Source: Hyphomonadaceae bacterium
Lineage (GTDB): Bacteria > Pseudomonadota > Alphaproteobacteria > Caulobacterales > Hyphomonadaceae
Direction: 5' to 3'
Length of the DNA stretch: 64,000 nucleotides
Assembly: GCA_028285145.1 (NCBI GenBank)
Contig: JANQQC010000045.1
Span: 31,977-95,976, forward strand
Shown here: positions 16,408 through 26,317 of the stretch, piece after piece
Position numbering within the stretch: the stretch's first letter is position 1
How the letters are laid out: every line of letters begins with the position of its first letter
Translations under genes and position numbers: made by a program
The notes under the pieces: model-generated
What the model was told of the DNA's origin: nothing
What the model saw: the letters and a program-made list of their open reading frames with translations, nothing else
Databases searched by the model: none

Positions 16408-17487
16408 TCAGAGCCAGTCGGGCGCGATTACCGTATCATCTCCAGCCGGTGGCATGGCCGGTTGTGGATGCCGCTTCAGGAGCGCTTCGACAATCGCATC
16501 AGCCACCCGGTCGGCTTCGCGCAGGGGTTCATAGCTCCAGCTTTCAAGCGTCTCGCCGAGCCAACGCGCGGCACCGCGATCAATCAGGCTTTGATGCAGG
16601 CGGTCGAACTTTGCAGACCGTCCGGACAGCCGGGCGATGTGCACGGGCAGGCCGTGATAAGCCGCGTCCGACAGCATGTTGGCGGAGTCCTCGGTGACGA
16701 TTGCCGCATCGGAGAAGATCAGCCAGGCGAGGTACGGATTGGGGCCGTCCTCCGGCCCGGTCCAGATACGTGCGCCGACCTCATCAGCAATGCCCTTCAC
16801 GACGGCGATGGCGTGGGCGGGCGTGCGACGGGAGGTTGTGATTCGCAGCCGCCAGCCCTCCCCAGCGAGCTGGCGAAGCGTTGCCGCGAGACGCTCGGCG
16901 GCGGCGGGTGTGAATTTGTGGGTCTTGGAATCCCCGCCCAGGACGATGATACAGCTTTTGCCACGTTCGTCCGCAAGGTCAGCAAAGGCGAGGCCGGCTT
17001 CTTCAATGGCGTCGGAAGAGAAGTATGATGGCGACCCGGCGGTACGGATCACATTGTCCCCTTCCAACTCATCGTGTGCAGGCGTGACAAGCATATCGAA
17101 CGCGCTCGGTGACATACGTGGGTCTAAAATCTGGATGCAAAGTGTTTGCCCCGCCGACCATTCGCGGACTTTTGCTGTGAAGGGCGCGCTGCGCCGGCCA
17201 GCGGCAATCATCAGGGTTGGCCATGGAGCGGACAGCGCCTGACGTTCTTCTGCGGGTAGGGCGAGTTTCGGCCAGATCCAGGCTGAGCTCGGCAACCAGG
17301 TGCAGGGCGGCCGTGGGTGCAGCTCCAGTGGATCGGCGCGATGTCCTTCGCCATTAATGTGCGCGATGCGCATCCAGCGTTGGGTTTCGGTCAGTGCATT
17401 GACGATGGCACGAACCTGCGAGGCATTTCCAGCGCGCCCGTCGGATGCCGCCCAGATGGACGGTCCGAACGAGCGCTGGTCCGTCAT
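16408..17487 (-). CDS. ELM1 (DUF1022) family protein
   Basis: A 359-residue protein with a glycosyltransferase-B-like layout. It opens SIWAASDGRAGNASQVRAI and later has IVLGGDSKTHKFTP and the highly conserved IVTEDSANMLSDAAYHGLPVHI. The family takes its name from plant mitochondrial fission protein ELM1. The bacterial members' function is not established. It begins 2 bp after the greA stop and is likely cotranscribed with it. Confidence 0.87.
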   Translation of the reverse strand: MTDQRSFGPSIWAASDGRAGNASQVRAIVNALTETQRWMRIAHINGEGHRADPLELHPRPPCTWLPSSAWIWPKLALPAEERQALSAPWPTLMIAAGRRSAPFTAKVREWSAGQTLCIQILDPRMSPSAFDMLVTPAHDELEGDNVIRTAGSPSYFSSDAIEEAGLAFADLADERGKSCIIVLGGDSKTHKFTPAAAERLAATLRQLAGEGWRLRITTSRRTPAHAIAVVKGIADEVGARIWTGPEDGPNPYLAWLIFSDAAIVTEDSANMLSDAAYHGLPVHIARLSGRSAKFDRLHQSLIDRGAARWLGETLESWSYEPLREADRVADAIVEALLKRHPQPAMPPAGDDTVIAPDWL

Positions 17488-17489
17488 GA

Positions 17490-17963
17490 TTATTCGTACT
17501 CGACGCTGGCGATTTCGTAAGCGCGGGCACCGCCGGGCGCGGAGACCTCAGCCTCGTCGCCCTCTTCCTTCCCGATCAGCGCGCGGGCGAGTGGGGAAGA
17601 GATCGAGATCTTGCCGTTCTCAATGTTAGCTTCGTCCTCACCGACAATCCGATAGGTCGACTCCTTCTCCGATTCCACATCGATGATTGTCACCGTCGCG
17701 CCGAACACGATCTTCGAGCCGCTGATCTTCGTCATATCGATGATTTCGGCACGCGCGAGCTTGTCTTCGAGCTCTGCCACACGGCCTTCGATAAAGCTCT
17801 GCTTTTCCTTAGCCGCGTGATACTCGGCGTTCTCGGAGAGGTCGCCATGTTCGCGCGCTTCAGCGATCGCCGCGATGATGGCGGGGCGCTCAACCGTCTT
17901 CAGATTCTTCAGCTCTGCGTCGAGGGCCTGATGCCCTTCGGCGGTCATGGGAATGCGTTGCAT
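17490..17963 (-). CDS. greA: transcription elongation factor GreA
   Basis: A 157-residue factor that stimulates transcript cleavage by backtracked RNA polymerase. The N-terminal coiled coil has its acidic tip in [15 protein letters not shown]. The C-terminal FKBP-like domain ends [22 protein letters not shown] and APGG. The position directly downstream of carB is a conserved alphaproteobacterial arrangement. A small CAACG-AAA-CGTTG repeat lies upstream at 17983-17995. Confidence 0.97.
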   Translation of the reverse strand: MQRIPMTAEGHQALDAELKNLKTVERPAIIAAIAEAREHGDLSENAEYHAAKEKQSFIEGRVAELEDKLARAEIIDMTKISGSKIVFGATVTIIDVESEKESTYRIVGEDEANIENGKISISSPLARALIGKEEGDEAEVSAPGGARAYEIASVEYE

Positions 17964-18027
17964 GGGATCTACTCTGATTGATCAACGAAACGTTGCACAA
18001 AATACCGGCGGGTCAAGTGGGGAGCCG

Positions 18028-21000
18028 TCAGGCCGATTGCAAGGGCCGCACGGTCATGCTTCGCGTCTTCTGCGCCCGGATCGCCTGAACCGATGCGCGC
18101 GAGGCCGCGAGCGTCGTGAAGTACGGGATACGTTGGCTTAGCGCAGTCTTTCTGATGGATGCAGAGTCCTTCAGGGATTGCGCGCCCTCGGTCGTGTTGA
18201 AGACCAGAGCGACCTCGCCATTGATCATGGCATCCACAATGTGCGGCTGGCCTTCAATCACCTTGTTCACCGGCGAGATGGCGAGGCCCGCCTCGCTCAG
18301 GAACGCGGCGGTGCCGCTGGTGCCGATCAGGGTAAAGCCCATATCGATTAGGTCCTGCGCCGCTTCGATCATCCCCGCCTTGTCGGCATCCTTCAGGGAG
18401 ATGAAGACTGCGCCTTCAGAGGGCAGCTTCGTGCCCCCACCGATCTGGGACTTGAGGAAGGCCGCACCGAAATCGTCATCCCATCCCATGACTTCGCCTG
18501 TGGATCTCATTTCCGGACCCAGAACAGGGTCAACCCCTGGAAAGCGTGCAAACGGGAACACGGCTTCTTTCACGGCTACGCGGCTCGGCGTGGCGTGCTT
18601 AAGGTCGAAGTCCGCGAGCTTGCTGCCGGCCATGATCTTGGCGGCGATCGCGGCAATCGGTGCTCCGACCGCTTTCGCCACGAAAGGCACCGTCCGGCTG
18701 GCACGTGGGTTCGCTTCGAGGACGTAGATCTCTTCATCCTTCACCGCGAACTGGATGTTGATCAGGCCTTTGACATTAAGCGCCTTGGCCAGCGCGATCG
18801 CCTGCTCTGACAATCGTCCAATCATGCTGGGCAGGAGAGTATAAGGCGGTAGCGCACAGGCAGAGTCCCCGGAATGGACGCCGGCTTCTTCGATGTGTTC
18901 CATAACGCCTGCGACATGGACGTCGCGGCCGTCGCACAGGGCGTCGACATCGACCTCAATCGCGTCGGCAAGATATCGGTCGATCAGGAGCGGCTGCTTG
19001 CCGGTGACCTTAACGGCTTCGTTCACATAGCGCTTCAGATCATCCATATCCCGAACGACTTCCATGCCGCGTCCGCCAAGAACAAAAGATGGGCGCAGCA
19101 TGACCGGGAAGCCGATCTGCTCTGCCGCAGCGATGGTCTCCTTGACCGAGCGCGCGATGGCACCGGGGGCCTGCCTCAATCCGATCTCATCCAGCAGCGC
19201 CTGGAATTGTTCCCGGTCCTCGGCAAGATCGATGGACTTCGATTGTGTTCCCAGGATGGGTACACTTTCCGCATCGAGCAGGCTGGCAAGTTTTAGCGGC
19301 GTCTGCCCGCCGAACTGGACAATCACACCGGCCAGTTCTCCTGCGCTCTGCTCCTTGTGGACGATCTCCAGAACATGCTCGTCCGTGAGCGGTTCGAAAT
19401 AGAGCCGGTCGGACGTGTCGTAATCGGTGGAGACCGTTTCCGGATTGCAGTTCACCATGATCGACTCAATACCGATGTCCGCCATCGCGAAGGCGGCATG
19501 GCAGCAGCAATAATCGAACTCGATACCCTGCCCGATCCGATTCGGCCCGCCGCCAAGAATGATCGCTTTTTTCCGCTCGGACACGCCGGCTTCGCAATCA
19601 GCTTCGGTCTCACCGTAGGCGGGGTGCTCATAGGTTGAGTACAGATATGGCGTCTTTGCCGCGAACTCAGCGGCGCAGGTGTCGATGCGCTTGTAGACGG
19701 GGCGCACATCGAGCTTGTGACGTGCTTTGCGCACAGCCGTTTCAGTCTTGCCGGTCAGCTTGGCGAGCCGAGCGTCCGAAAAGCCCTTGCCCTTGAGATC
19801 GATAAAGTCGCTTCGGGCTGTTGGCAGGCCGTCGCGGCGCACCGCATCCTCGATTTCGACCAGCTCCGCCATCTGGCGCAGGAAGAACAGGTCAATGCTG
19901 GTTAGCTCGTTGACGGTCTCAACGCTCATGCCGCTGCGCAGCGCCTGGGCGACCGCGCAAAGCCGGGTCGGAGTTGGCGTTGTCAGGCCCTGGCGGAGCG
20001 CGTCCTCGCTTTCGAACTCCATTTCATCAAGGCCAGACAAGCCGGTTTCTAGAGAGCAGAGGGCCTTCTGCAGGCTTTCCTGAAAGTTCCGGCCAATAGC
20101 CATGGCCTCGCCGACGGATTTCATCGCAGTCGTCAGGACAGGTTCTGCGCCCTTGTACTTCTCAAAGGCAAAGCGCGGGATCTTGGTGACGACATAATCG
20201 ATCGTCGGCTCGAACGAGGCGGGCGTGACTCCTGTGATGTCGTTGTCGAGCTCATCCAGCGTATATCCGACGGCGAGCTTGGCGGCGATCTTGGCAATCG
20301 GAAAGCCGGTAGCCTTGGAGGCGAGTGCTGAGGAACGCGAGACGCGCGGGTTCATCTCGATCACGACAAGTCGGCCATTTGCCGGGTTCACCGCGAACTG
20401 CACATTGGAGCCGCCGGTTTCGACGCCGATCTCGCGCAGCACGGCGAGCGATGCATTCCGCATCACCTGATATTCCTTGTCCGTCAGGGTGAGCGCAGGG
20501 GCGATAGTGATGGAATCGCCGGTGTGAACACCCATCGGGTCGATGTTCTCGATGGAGCAAATGATGATAGCGTTGTCAGCTTTGTCGCGGACGACCTCCA
20601 TCTCGTACTCTTTCCATCCGAGGAGGCTCTCATCGACAAGGATCTGCGCCACGGGGGAGGCGGCAAGGCCGGACCGGCAGATCTCTTCATATTCCTCGAT
20701 ATTGTAAGCGACGCCGCCGCCCGTGCCGCCAAGGGTAAAGGCCGGGCGGATGATCGCGGGCAGGCCGACCGTCTCGAGCGCGTCCATTGCGACCTGAAGA
20801 CCGGCCAGCCGGTCGTAGCTGCCATCTTCGCGCTTCGGAGAAGAGACAATTTCGGCACGCGGATTCTCAAGGCCGATCCTGTCCATCGCCTCGCGAAACA
20901 GTTTACGATCCTCGGCCATCTCGATGGCTTCGGCCCGCGCCCCGATCAGCTCCACGCCATGTTTCTCAAGCACGCCGGCATATTGCAGATCGAGGGCGCA

Positions 21001-21291
21001 GTTCAGCGCGGTCTGTCCGCCCATGGTCGGCAGCAGCGCGTCCGGTTTTTCCGCAGCAATGATCTTCTCGACGAAGTCCGGCGTGATCGGCTCGATATAG
21101 GTGGCGTCCGCCAGCCCCGGATCGGTCATGATGGTGGCGGGGTTCGAATTGACGAGGACAACGCGGTAGCCTTCGTCTTTAAGCGCCTTGATCGCCTGAA
21201 CACCTGAATAGTCGAACTCGCAGGCCTGTCCGATAATGATGGGACCGGCGCCGATTACGAGGATGGACTTGATATCGTCGCGCTTCGGCAT
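18028..21291 (-). CDS. carB: carbamoyl-phosphate synthase large subunit
   Basis: A 1087-residue ATP-grasp duplicate that makes carbamoyl phosphate for pyrimidine and arginine synthesis. The N-terminal half has [17 protein letters not shown] and MGGQTALN, and the second half repeats it as [17 protein letters not shown] and [10 protein letters not shown]. The C-terminal MGS-like allosteric domain includes [15 protein letters not shown] and [17 protein letters not shown] start at the internal ATG ([11 protein letters not shown]); an in-frame extension of 10 codons exists. carA is not in the window. Confidence 0.97.
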   Translation of the reverse strand: MPKRDDIKSILVIGAGPIIIGQACEFDYSGVQAIKALKDEGYRVVLVNSNPATIMTDPGLADATYIEPITPDFVEKIIAAEKPDALLPTMGGQTALNCALDLQYAGVLEKHGVELIGARAEAIEMAEDRKLFREAMDRIGLENPRAEIVSSPKREDGSYDRLAGLQVAMDALETVGLPAIIRPAFTLGGTGGGVAYNIEEYEEICRSGLAASPVAQILVDESLLGWKEYEMEVVRDKADNAIIICSIENIDPMGVHTGDSITIAPALTLTDKEYQVMRNASLAVLREIGVETGGSNVQFAVNPANGRLVVIEMNPRVSRSSALASKATGFPIAKIAAKLAVGYTLDELDNDITGVTPASFEPTIDYVVTKIPRFAFEKYKGAEPVLTTAMKSVGEAMAIGRNFQESLQKALCSLETGLSGLDEMEFESEDALRQGLTTPTPTRLCAVAQALRSGMSVETVNELTSIDLFFLRQMAELVEIEDAVRRDGLPTARSDFIDLKGKGFSDARLAKLTGKTETAVRKARHKLDVRPVYKRIDTCAAEFAAKTPYLYSTYEHPAYGETEADCEAGVSERKKAIILGGGPNRIGQGIEFDYCCCHAAFAMADIGIESIMVNCNPETVSTDYDTSDRLYFEPLTDEHVLEIVHKEQSAGELAGVIVQFGGQTPLKLASLLDAESVPILGTQSKSIDLAEDREQFQALLDEIGLRQAPGAIARSVKETIAAAEQIGFPVMLRPSFVLGGRGMEVVRDMDDLKRYVNEAVKVTGKQPLLIDRYLADAIEVDVDALCDGRDVHVAGVMEHIEEAGVHSGDSACALPPYTLLPSMIGRLSEQAIALAKALNVKGLINIQFAVKDEEIYVLEANPRASRTVPFVAKAVGAPIAAIAAKIMAGSKLADFDLKHATPSRVAVKEAVFPFARFPGVDPVLGPEMRSTGEVMGWDDDFGAAFLKSQIGGGTKLPSEGAVFISLKDADKAGMIEAAQDLIDMGFTLIGTSGTAAFLSEAGLAISPVNKVIEGQPHIVDAMINGEVALVFNTTEGAQSLKDSASIRKTALSQRIPYFTTLAASRASVQAIRAQKTRSMTVRPLQSA

Positions 21292-21410
21292 GAGCGGGGT
21301 CCTCGAACGGCGGTTGGGCAAACGGCTGGGCTATAGCGGGGTCCGGCAGTGTTCTGCAAGCGGAGATCGTCGCAGCCGGCGCTCGTGCCGCCTGATAGTT
21401 GTGGAACCGT

Positions 21411-21788
21411 TCAGGTGCTGAAGGCCGAAAGGTCGGCATAGACCCGCCAATTGGCGATGCGATCGCCGTCAAACCGGTAGATGTCGGTACAGGGCAGGAT
21501 GAGGGCCGTTTCGTCGGCGTGACGGAAGAAGTGACTGTCGACTTCGATGATGACGGTATCGCCGGTTTCGAGCATCAGGCGCGGCGTGTGCCCATCCCAG
21601 CGGACAAGCTGCATCTGACCAGCCATATAGTCACGGATGCCCTCGATTCCGTGTCGCGGGGCTTGTGCGCCGACCTGATACTGGACGTCCGGCGTGAAGT
21701 GCGCGCCGGCGGCGGCCCAGTCACCCTCACCGAGCTGGCGCTCCATTTCGAGGATAGAGCGGATGCGAGGCGTGTCCTGAAGGGGCAT
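21411..21788 (-). CDS. SnoaL-like (NTF2-fold) protein
   Basis: A 125-residue single NTF2-like domain: an N-terminal helix with ILEMERQLGEGDWAAAGAHF, then strands VQYQVG, RLMLETGDTVIIEVDSHF and DIYRFDGDRIANWRVYADL. It is probably cytosolic, with no signal peptide. Such proteins may be small isomerases, cyclases or ligand binders, and nothing identifies the ligand. It follows the MBL hydrolase gene on the same strand by 17 bp and may be cotranscribed. Confidence 0.75.
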   Translation of the reverse strand: MPLQDTPRIRSILEMERQLGEGDWAAAGAHFTPDVQYQVGAQAPRHGIEGIRDYMAGQMQLVRWDGHTPRLMLETGDTVIIEVDSHFFRHADETALILPCTDIYRFDGDRIANWRVYADLSAFST

Positions 21789-21805
21789 GGTTCGCTCCCC
21801 GGGCT

Positions 21806-22489
21806 TTAACGAAGGCCCGTGACCTGATCGGCGACATAGGGGTTGTCGACACGTTCCTGACCGAAGGTGGAGATTGGGCCATGACCGGGCACGAAGCGCA
21901 TTTCCTTGCCTAGCGGCCAGAGTTTGGAGGTGATGGAGTCGATCAGCTGCTGATGGTTGCCGCGCGGAAAATCGGTCCGTCCGATTGAACCGCGGAACAG
22001 CACATCGCCAACAAAAGCGAGCTTGCCCTCCTGCTGGTAGATCACGACATGACCGGGTGTGTGTCCGGGGCAGTGGGTAACGCCGAACTTAAGGCCGTTC
22101 AGCTCCAGCTCGTCGCCTTCTTCAAGGTAACGGTCAGGCTGAACATTCTTGCCATCCGCGATGCCGTATTTTGCGCCCTGCTCCTCGATCTCGTCGAGCA
22201 GCCACTGGTCGTCCTTATGCGGCCCGATGATCGGGCACCCGGTACGCTCCTTCACGGCGGTTGCTGCGCCTGCATGATCGAGATGGCCATGGGTCAGCCA
22301 GACGGCGACGATCTTCACGCCGAATTCTTCCGCCGCGGCCATTAGGCGATCTACTTCGCCACCTGGATCGATGAACACGCCTTCCATGGTCTCGGTGGAC
22401 CAGATCAGGGAGGTGTTCTGCTGGAGCGGTGTCACCGGAATGATCCGGATTTCGAGCTTGGGCGCGGCATGTTCAGTCATGCGCGACAT
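21806..22489 (-). CDS. MBL-fold metallo-hydrolase (glyoxalase II-like)
   Basis: A 227-residue metallo-beta-lactamase-fold hydrolase with the binuclear metal motif THGHLDHAG, further ligands in THCPGHTPGHVV, the aspartate in FVGDVLFRGSIGRTDFP and the last histidine in VPGHGPIS. The pattern matches the YcbL-type glyoxalase II group. It probably hydrolyses a thioester such as S-lactoylglutathione. The start may be at 22489 or three codons downstream (MTEHAAP). Confidence 0.9.
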   Translation of the reverse strand: MSRMTEHAAPKLEIRIIPVTPLQQNTSLIWSTETMEGVFIDPGGEVDRLMAAAEEFGVKIVAVWLTHGHLDHAGAATAVKERTGCPIIGPHKDDQWLLDEIEEQGAKYGIADGKNVQPDRYLEEGDELELNGLKFGVTHCPGHTPGHVVIYQQEGKLAFVGDVLFRGSIGRTDFPRGNHQQLIDSITSKLWPLGKEMRFVPGHGPISTFGQERVDNPYVADQVTGLR

Positions 22490-22521
22490 TTAAGGTAGGA
22501 AGGCCTGCATTCAAAGCAGTT

Positions 22522-23208
22522 TCAAGCGGCGCGCCTAGCTTCGATAAAAATTCGCGCATCGAAGTATTTGCCAAGCCATGGCAGCGCCGAGAACGGATGT
22601 AAGTGCCTGAGAGCGTTGTAATGTGGAATGTAAGATTGTTTCTGCACTTCCAAACCAGATCGCTCCACCAATGCGACGTTGTCCTCCATGCTTCGGACAG
22701 CGATATGCTCCGGGAATTGTTTCAGGATGAAGTTCTTCTCCTTCATCAGTTCGATGAAGAATGCCCGGTTCGGAGTGTGCAGGAAAATGCGACCGTTGGG
22801 TTTGAGCGAGTTCTTCATTGCGCTTAGAAATTCAAGCCAGTCATCGTCGTAGACATGTTCTGAGAAGTCGAAGGCGAGCGCGATATCGAATTCAGCCGGA
22901 TGGGTCTGGCAAAATCCAATGATGTCTTCGCAGTAGAACTCGGCGTGACTCGCATTCAGCTGCTGGGCGCGCATCCGCGCTTTTTCGATGAATTCCGGAG
23001 AGAAATCGACGCCAGCGTAGCGGCCAATCCGGTCATGTATTTCTCCAAGCGCCATCGCGTTGCCGCAACCGAAATCGCAAACCGCATGATGCTTCTGAAA
23101 GTCGATCTGCTCCAGCAGGCGAAGAACCCGTTTCGGATTCTGAGTTTCGAATTTCTCGACATATTCCGCGCCGTGGAGGGCTTTGCGCTCGGTTTCCGAA
23201 AGAGACAT
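22522..23208 (-). CDS. class I SAM-dependent methyltransferase
   Basis: A 228-residue methyltransferase. Motif I is CDFGCGNAMALGEI and the acidic end of strand 2 is YAGVDFSPEFIEKAR. Motif IV is DIALAFDFSEHVYDDDWLEFL and post-motif GRIFLHTPNRAFF. The shape resembles UbiG/UbiE-like small-molecule methyltransferases. No neighbour suggests a substrate. Confidence 0.87.
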   Translation of the reverse strand: MSLSETERKALHGAEYVEKFETQNPKRVLRLLEQIDFQKHHAVCDFGCGNAMALGEIHDRIGRYAGVDFSPEFIEKARMRAQQLNASHAEFYCEDIIGFCQTHPAEFDIALAFDFSEHVYDDDWLEFLSAMKNSLKPNGRIFLHTPNRAFFIELMKEKNFILKQFPEHIAVRSMEDNVALVERSGLEVQKQSYIPHYNALRHLHPFSALPWLGKYFDARIFIEARRAA

Positions 23209-23300
23209 GCGACCGTATCCTACTTGATCGACCGGTCATTAGTCGAAACTCGCTAAGGCATCGCTAATGGGGCACCGGAGCTTGGGGCTGCGATTAAAGG

Positions 23301-23320
23301 CTGAACGCGCTTTCGTTCAG
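23301..23320. promoter_or_regulatory. inverted repeat upstream of the M48 peptidase gene
   Basis: CTGAACG-CGCTTT-CGTTCAG, 7-bp perfect arms, about 55 nt before the peptidase start. Symmetry and position fit a repressor site, possibly TetR-like. No cognate regulator gene is adjacent. Confidence 0.35.
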
Positions 23321-23374
23321 TGCTCCGTTTGTCTATCACTGACATGCACAACCAGATGGAGCTGAATCTTGCGC

Positions 23375-24325
23375 ATGCCGAACGGTCGTAGAGCAGGGGG
23401 CCTGCCGGGGGGGCGTTTCAGCATCATCCTGATCGGTCTGTTGGGGCTCGCCTTTTACTGGTTCTCGAACCAGAAAGAGGTGCCATTCACCGGCCGCAGT
23501 CAGTTCAACACCATGAGCATTGAGGACTCCGCCCGGCTGGGGGCGCAGTCGTACGTCCAGATACTCCAGCAGGAGAGCGCCCGAGGGAACACGGTTTACT
23601 GCACTCAGAATACGAGCTGCACGACCGGCGAGCGCGAGATCACTGAAACGGTTCGCGAGATTGGCGAGCGTCTTGAAGCGGCGGCGATTGAGTTGGAAGC
23701 TGAATTGCTCCAGCAGGGTTATGATTTTGAGCCCGTCGCCAGCGCATTCGACTGGACCTACTATGTCGTCCAGTCCGACCAGCCCAACGCCTTCTGCCTG
23801 CCGGGCGGTTATGTGGCGGTCTATACCGGCATTCTCGACATCACCGGTAATTATGATGGGGAGGTTTCGCTGTCTGACATCAACGATGTCGATAAGCTTG
23901 CTGTGGTGATGGGGCACGAAATTGGCCATGCGCTGGCCCATCATGGTTCGGAGCGGATGAGCCAGCAAAAGGTCGTCCAGCTCGGATCGATGGCGGTTGG
24001 GCTAGGCCTTAGTGATATGTCGGCCGGCCAGCAACAAGCCGTCATGCAGGCCTTTGGCATGGCAGCGCAGGGCGCGGTCCTGTCTTATTCCCGCCAGCAC
24101 GAGACCGAGGCCGACAAGATCGGACTCGATCTATTGGTGCGGGCTTGTTTCGATCCGCGCGAAGCCCCCGAACTATGGGAGCGCATGGGAGAGATTGGTG
24201 GTGGCCAGCGGCCGCCTGAATGGATGTCGACCCATCCGGCCTCCGCGACGCGCGCCGAGAATTTCCGCAAATGGATGCCGGACGCCATCGCCGAGTATGA
24301 ACGCCGCTGCGGTCCTTTGCCTTAG
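23375..24325 (+). CDS. M48-family zinc metallopeptidase, membrane-anchored
   Basis: About 316 residues. An N-terminal signal-anchor (FSIILIGLLGLAFYWF) would place the catalytic domain in the periplasm. The zinc site is HEIGHALAHHG, with the third ligand glutamate in ETEADKIGLDLLVR. An earlier PDQPNAFCLPGGYVAVYTGIL-type region is typical of the YcaL/LoiP group involved in outer-membrane quality control. A TTG at 23369 has a better spaced GGAG than this ATG, so initiation could be two codons earlier. Confidence 0.88.
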   Translation: MPNGRRAGGLPGGRFSIILIGLLGLAFYWFSNQKEVPFTGRSQFNTMSIEDSARLGAQSYVQILQQESARGNTVYCTQNTSCTTGEREITETVREIGERLEAAAIELEAELLQQGYDFEPVASAFDWTYYVVQSDQPNAFCLPGGYVAVYTGILDITGNYDGEVSLSDINDVDKLAVVMGHEIGHALAHHGSERMSQQKVVQLGSMAVGLGLSDMSAGQQQAVMQAFGMAAQGAVLSYSRQHETEADKIGLDLLVRACFDPREAPELWERMGEIGGGQRPPEWMSTHPASATRAENFRKWMPDAIAEYERRCGPLP

Positions 24326-24326
24326 T

Positions 24327-25151
24327 CTACATATTCGGTAGCCAGAAAATCTGCGCGGCCATGAAGATCCCCAGACCGGTCGCGGCGGTCAAAGCGAGCA
24401 TGCCGCCAGTCATTGCTGTCTTTGCGACGGGTCCATCCGTGTCCCTTGCGCGATAGTACAGCTCCAGGATCACGATGGGGACGATGGAGTAGGCAAAGGC
24501 CAGCGACAGATCGAACGGGCCCTCCAGATTGTTCTGGCTGCCGGGCATCTCTCCACCTGTGATGAACGCGTAGAACCCAAATCCGAGGCGAAAGAACCAG
24601 ACACCGCTTACGGCCAGGAACATCCGCATCGCCCAGCGTTCATGGCTGCGAAAGTCTCGCGCCATGGCCCGCCGGATCGTCATGAAGGCAAAGTACATGA
24701 TCAACGCCGCGTTCAGCGTGTTTGCGGCAATCATCCACGGGCCACCTATCACGCCGCGTGAATAGACCAGCACGAGGGCTCCAAGGCTGATGATGAAAGC
24801 GGTCGCAATGTAGATCCGCCCATTCCAGCGATGGAAGGTGCGAAACCGGTTCCGAACCTGCGGGATGAGCTGTAACGGTCCGCCGAAGGTGATTGAGAAG
24901 GCCAGCAGGACATGGCCCATGAACAGGGCGTTTCCGAGCACGTCACCTGCGATGAAGCCGTGAAAGACGCGCCCGTCAATGCGTTCGAAATCACCGGCAA
25001 GCGTCGATCCGCCATAGAAAATGGCGATGTAGACGACGAAGAGCCACTGCCCGGCGAGTGCAACAGTAAACCACAACATGGCGGCTCCTTTCAGGGCGCG
25101 GTCGGGACCGAAGGCGGTTTGGCGCATTTGCGCCGTTGCGACGGTGTTCAT
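24327..25151 (-). CDS. DUF2306-type integral membrane protein
   Basis: A 274-residue protein with about seven hydrophobic segments, for example MLWFTVALAGQWLFVVYIAIF, GHVLLAFSITFGGPLQLIP and the final LALTAATGLGIFMAAQIFW. Conserved FRTFHRWNGRIYIA and RSHERWAMRMF, with histidines facing the membrane, match DUF2306. Function is unknown. It is divergent from an AraC-type regulator (25286-26317), which may control it. Confidence 0.8.
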   Translation of the reverse strand: MNTVATAQMRQTAFGPDRALKGAAMLWFTVALAGQWLFVVYIAIFYGGSTLAGDFERIDGRVFHGFIAGDVLGNALFMGHVLLAFSITFGGPLQLIPQVRNRFRTFHRWNGRIYIATAFIISLGALVLVYSRGVIGGPWMIAANTLNAALIMYFAFMTIRRAMARDFRSHERWAMRMFLAVSGVWFFRLGFGFYAFITGGEMPGSQNNLEGPFDLSLAFAYSIVPIVILELYYRARDTDGPVAKTAMTGGMLALTAATGLGIFMAAQIFWLPNM

Positions 25152-25213
25152 CTGGGAGGCCTCAAGGATAAGTTGAAGGTATCCCGAGCCTAAGATTTAC
25201 GATTGTGCGCAGA

Positions 25214-25240
25214 CATGACCGGTGTGATCAAAACCATGAC
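25214..25240. promoter_or_regulatory. CATGAC direct repeat with 21-bp period
   Basis: CATGAC occurs at 25214-25219 and 25235-25240, exactly 21 bp apart. It lies in the divergent region between the DUF2306 gene and the AraC-type gene. AraC proteins often bind direct half-sites two helical turns apart, so this is a candidate autoregulatory site. Confidence 0.4.
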
Positions 25241-25285
25241 TTCGGGTTACATTGCGCCCGAAGGCGCGGCGACAAAGGAGCATCG

Positions 25286-26317
25286 ATGGCAGAGCCCACC
25301 GTTTCTGCAGGCTATACAAAGGCCCTGTTTGATCTGGCGGTGTCCAAGGGTGCGGATCGCGGTGAACTCATGAGCGCGGCGGGCCTGACCTCAGATCAGT
25401 TCGACGACCCCGACTCTCGTTTGCCTTTTGCAACTTTCAAGACACTGATGCGCGCCGGCAAGCAGCTGTCGGCCGAGCCCGCTCTGGCGCTACTCTTTGG
25501 ATCGTCGATCTCTTTCGAGAAGCTCTCAATCGTAGGTCTGGTCGCCTACTCCTCGGAATCGATGCTGGATGCCTTTCAGCAGATGAACCGCTACGGGCGT
25601 TTGGTGATTGAGGTTGAGGGCGTTGGCGATGATGACAGGTTCAAGATTGTCCGGCGCAATGGCGAAGTCTGGATTGAGGACATGCGCAAGAATCCGAACG
25701 ATTTTCCCGAGCTGACGGAATCGACGCTCGGGCGCTTTATCTGTGGCCACAACAGGTTCCAACCAGACAACCCGGCCTATCTCAGCGCGGAAGTGACTCA
25801 TGATGCGCCTGAGTACGCTGAGCTTTACGAGCAGATTCTCGGCGTGCCGGTTGCATTTGGCGCACCGCGCAACGCGATGCAGCTCAAGGAGGTCTGGCTG
25901 ACCATGCGGCTCGCGACTGAGCGGCCCTACGTCTTTGGAGTTCTCGCCAAGCATGCAGATGAATTGCTGGCGGAGCTGAAAGACTCAAAGACGGTGCGCT
26001 CGGCCGTCGAGGCGCGGCTCATCCCCATCCTGCATAAAGGGGAGGTGAGCATGGAGAGGATTGCCCGCGAGATGGGACGCAGCCGTCAGACCCTTTATCG
26101 TCAGTTGAAAGCTGAGGGTGTTGGCTACGAGACACTGCTTGACGAACTGCGCCACCGGATGGCGATCCACTATCTCAATGGGGAAAAGGCTTCGGTAAAT
26201 GAAACGGCTTACCTGGTCGGCTTCTCAGACCCGAGTTCGTTCTCGCGCGCTTTCAAGCGGTGGACCGGCTATAGTCCGGGTCAGTCCCGAACCCTTGAGG
26301 TGCGAGACGAGGTTTAG
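25286..26317 (+). CDS. AraC-family transcriptional regulator (OruR-like)
   Basis: A 343-residue regulator with an N-terminal Arabinose_bd-type domain (about 1-200) and a C-terminal pair of helix-turn-helices. The first, SMERIAREMGRSRQTLYRQLK, is followed by SVNETAYLVGFSDPSSFSRAFKRWTGYSPGQ. The start is set by AAGGAG at 25275-25280, five bases from the ATG. It probably controls the divergent DUF2306 gene. The last 4 nt overlap the convergent EAL gene. Confidence 0.88.
   Translation: MAEPTVSAGYTKALFDLAVSKGADRGELMSAAGLTSDQFDDPDSRLPFATFKTLMRAGKQLSAEPALALLFGSSISFEKLSIVGLVAYSSESMLDAFQQMNRYGRLVIEVEGVGDDDRFKIVRRNGEVWIEDMRKNPNDFPELTESTLGRFICGHNRFQPDNPAYLSAEVTHDAPEYAELYEQILGVPVAFGAPRNAMQLKEVWLTMRLATERPYVFGVLAKHADELLAELKDSKTVRSAVEARLIPILHKGEVSMERIAREMGRSRQTLYRQLKAEGVGYETLLDELRHRMAIHYLNGEKASVNETAYLVGFSDPSSFSRAFKRWTGYSPGQSRTLEVRDEV

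Noticed and set aside
20524..21207. Long open frame (227 codons) antisense to carB
   Set aside because: It is the mirror of a strongly conserved coding gene, has no recognisable motif, and such antisense frames are common in GC-rich DNA.
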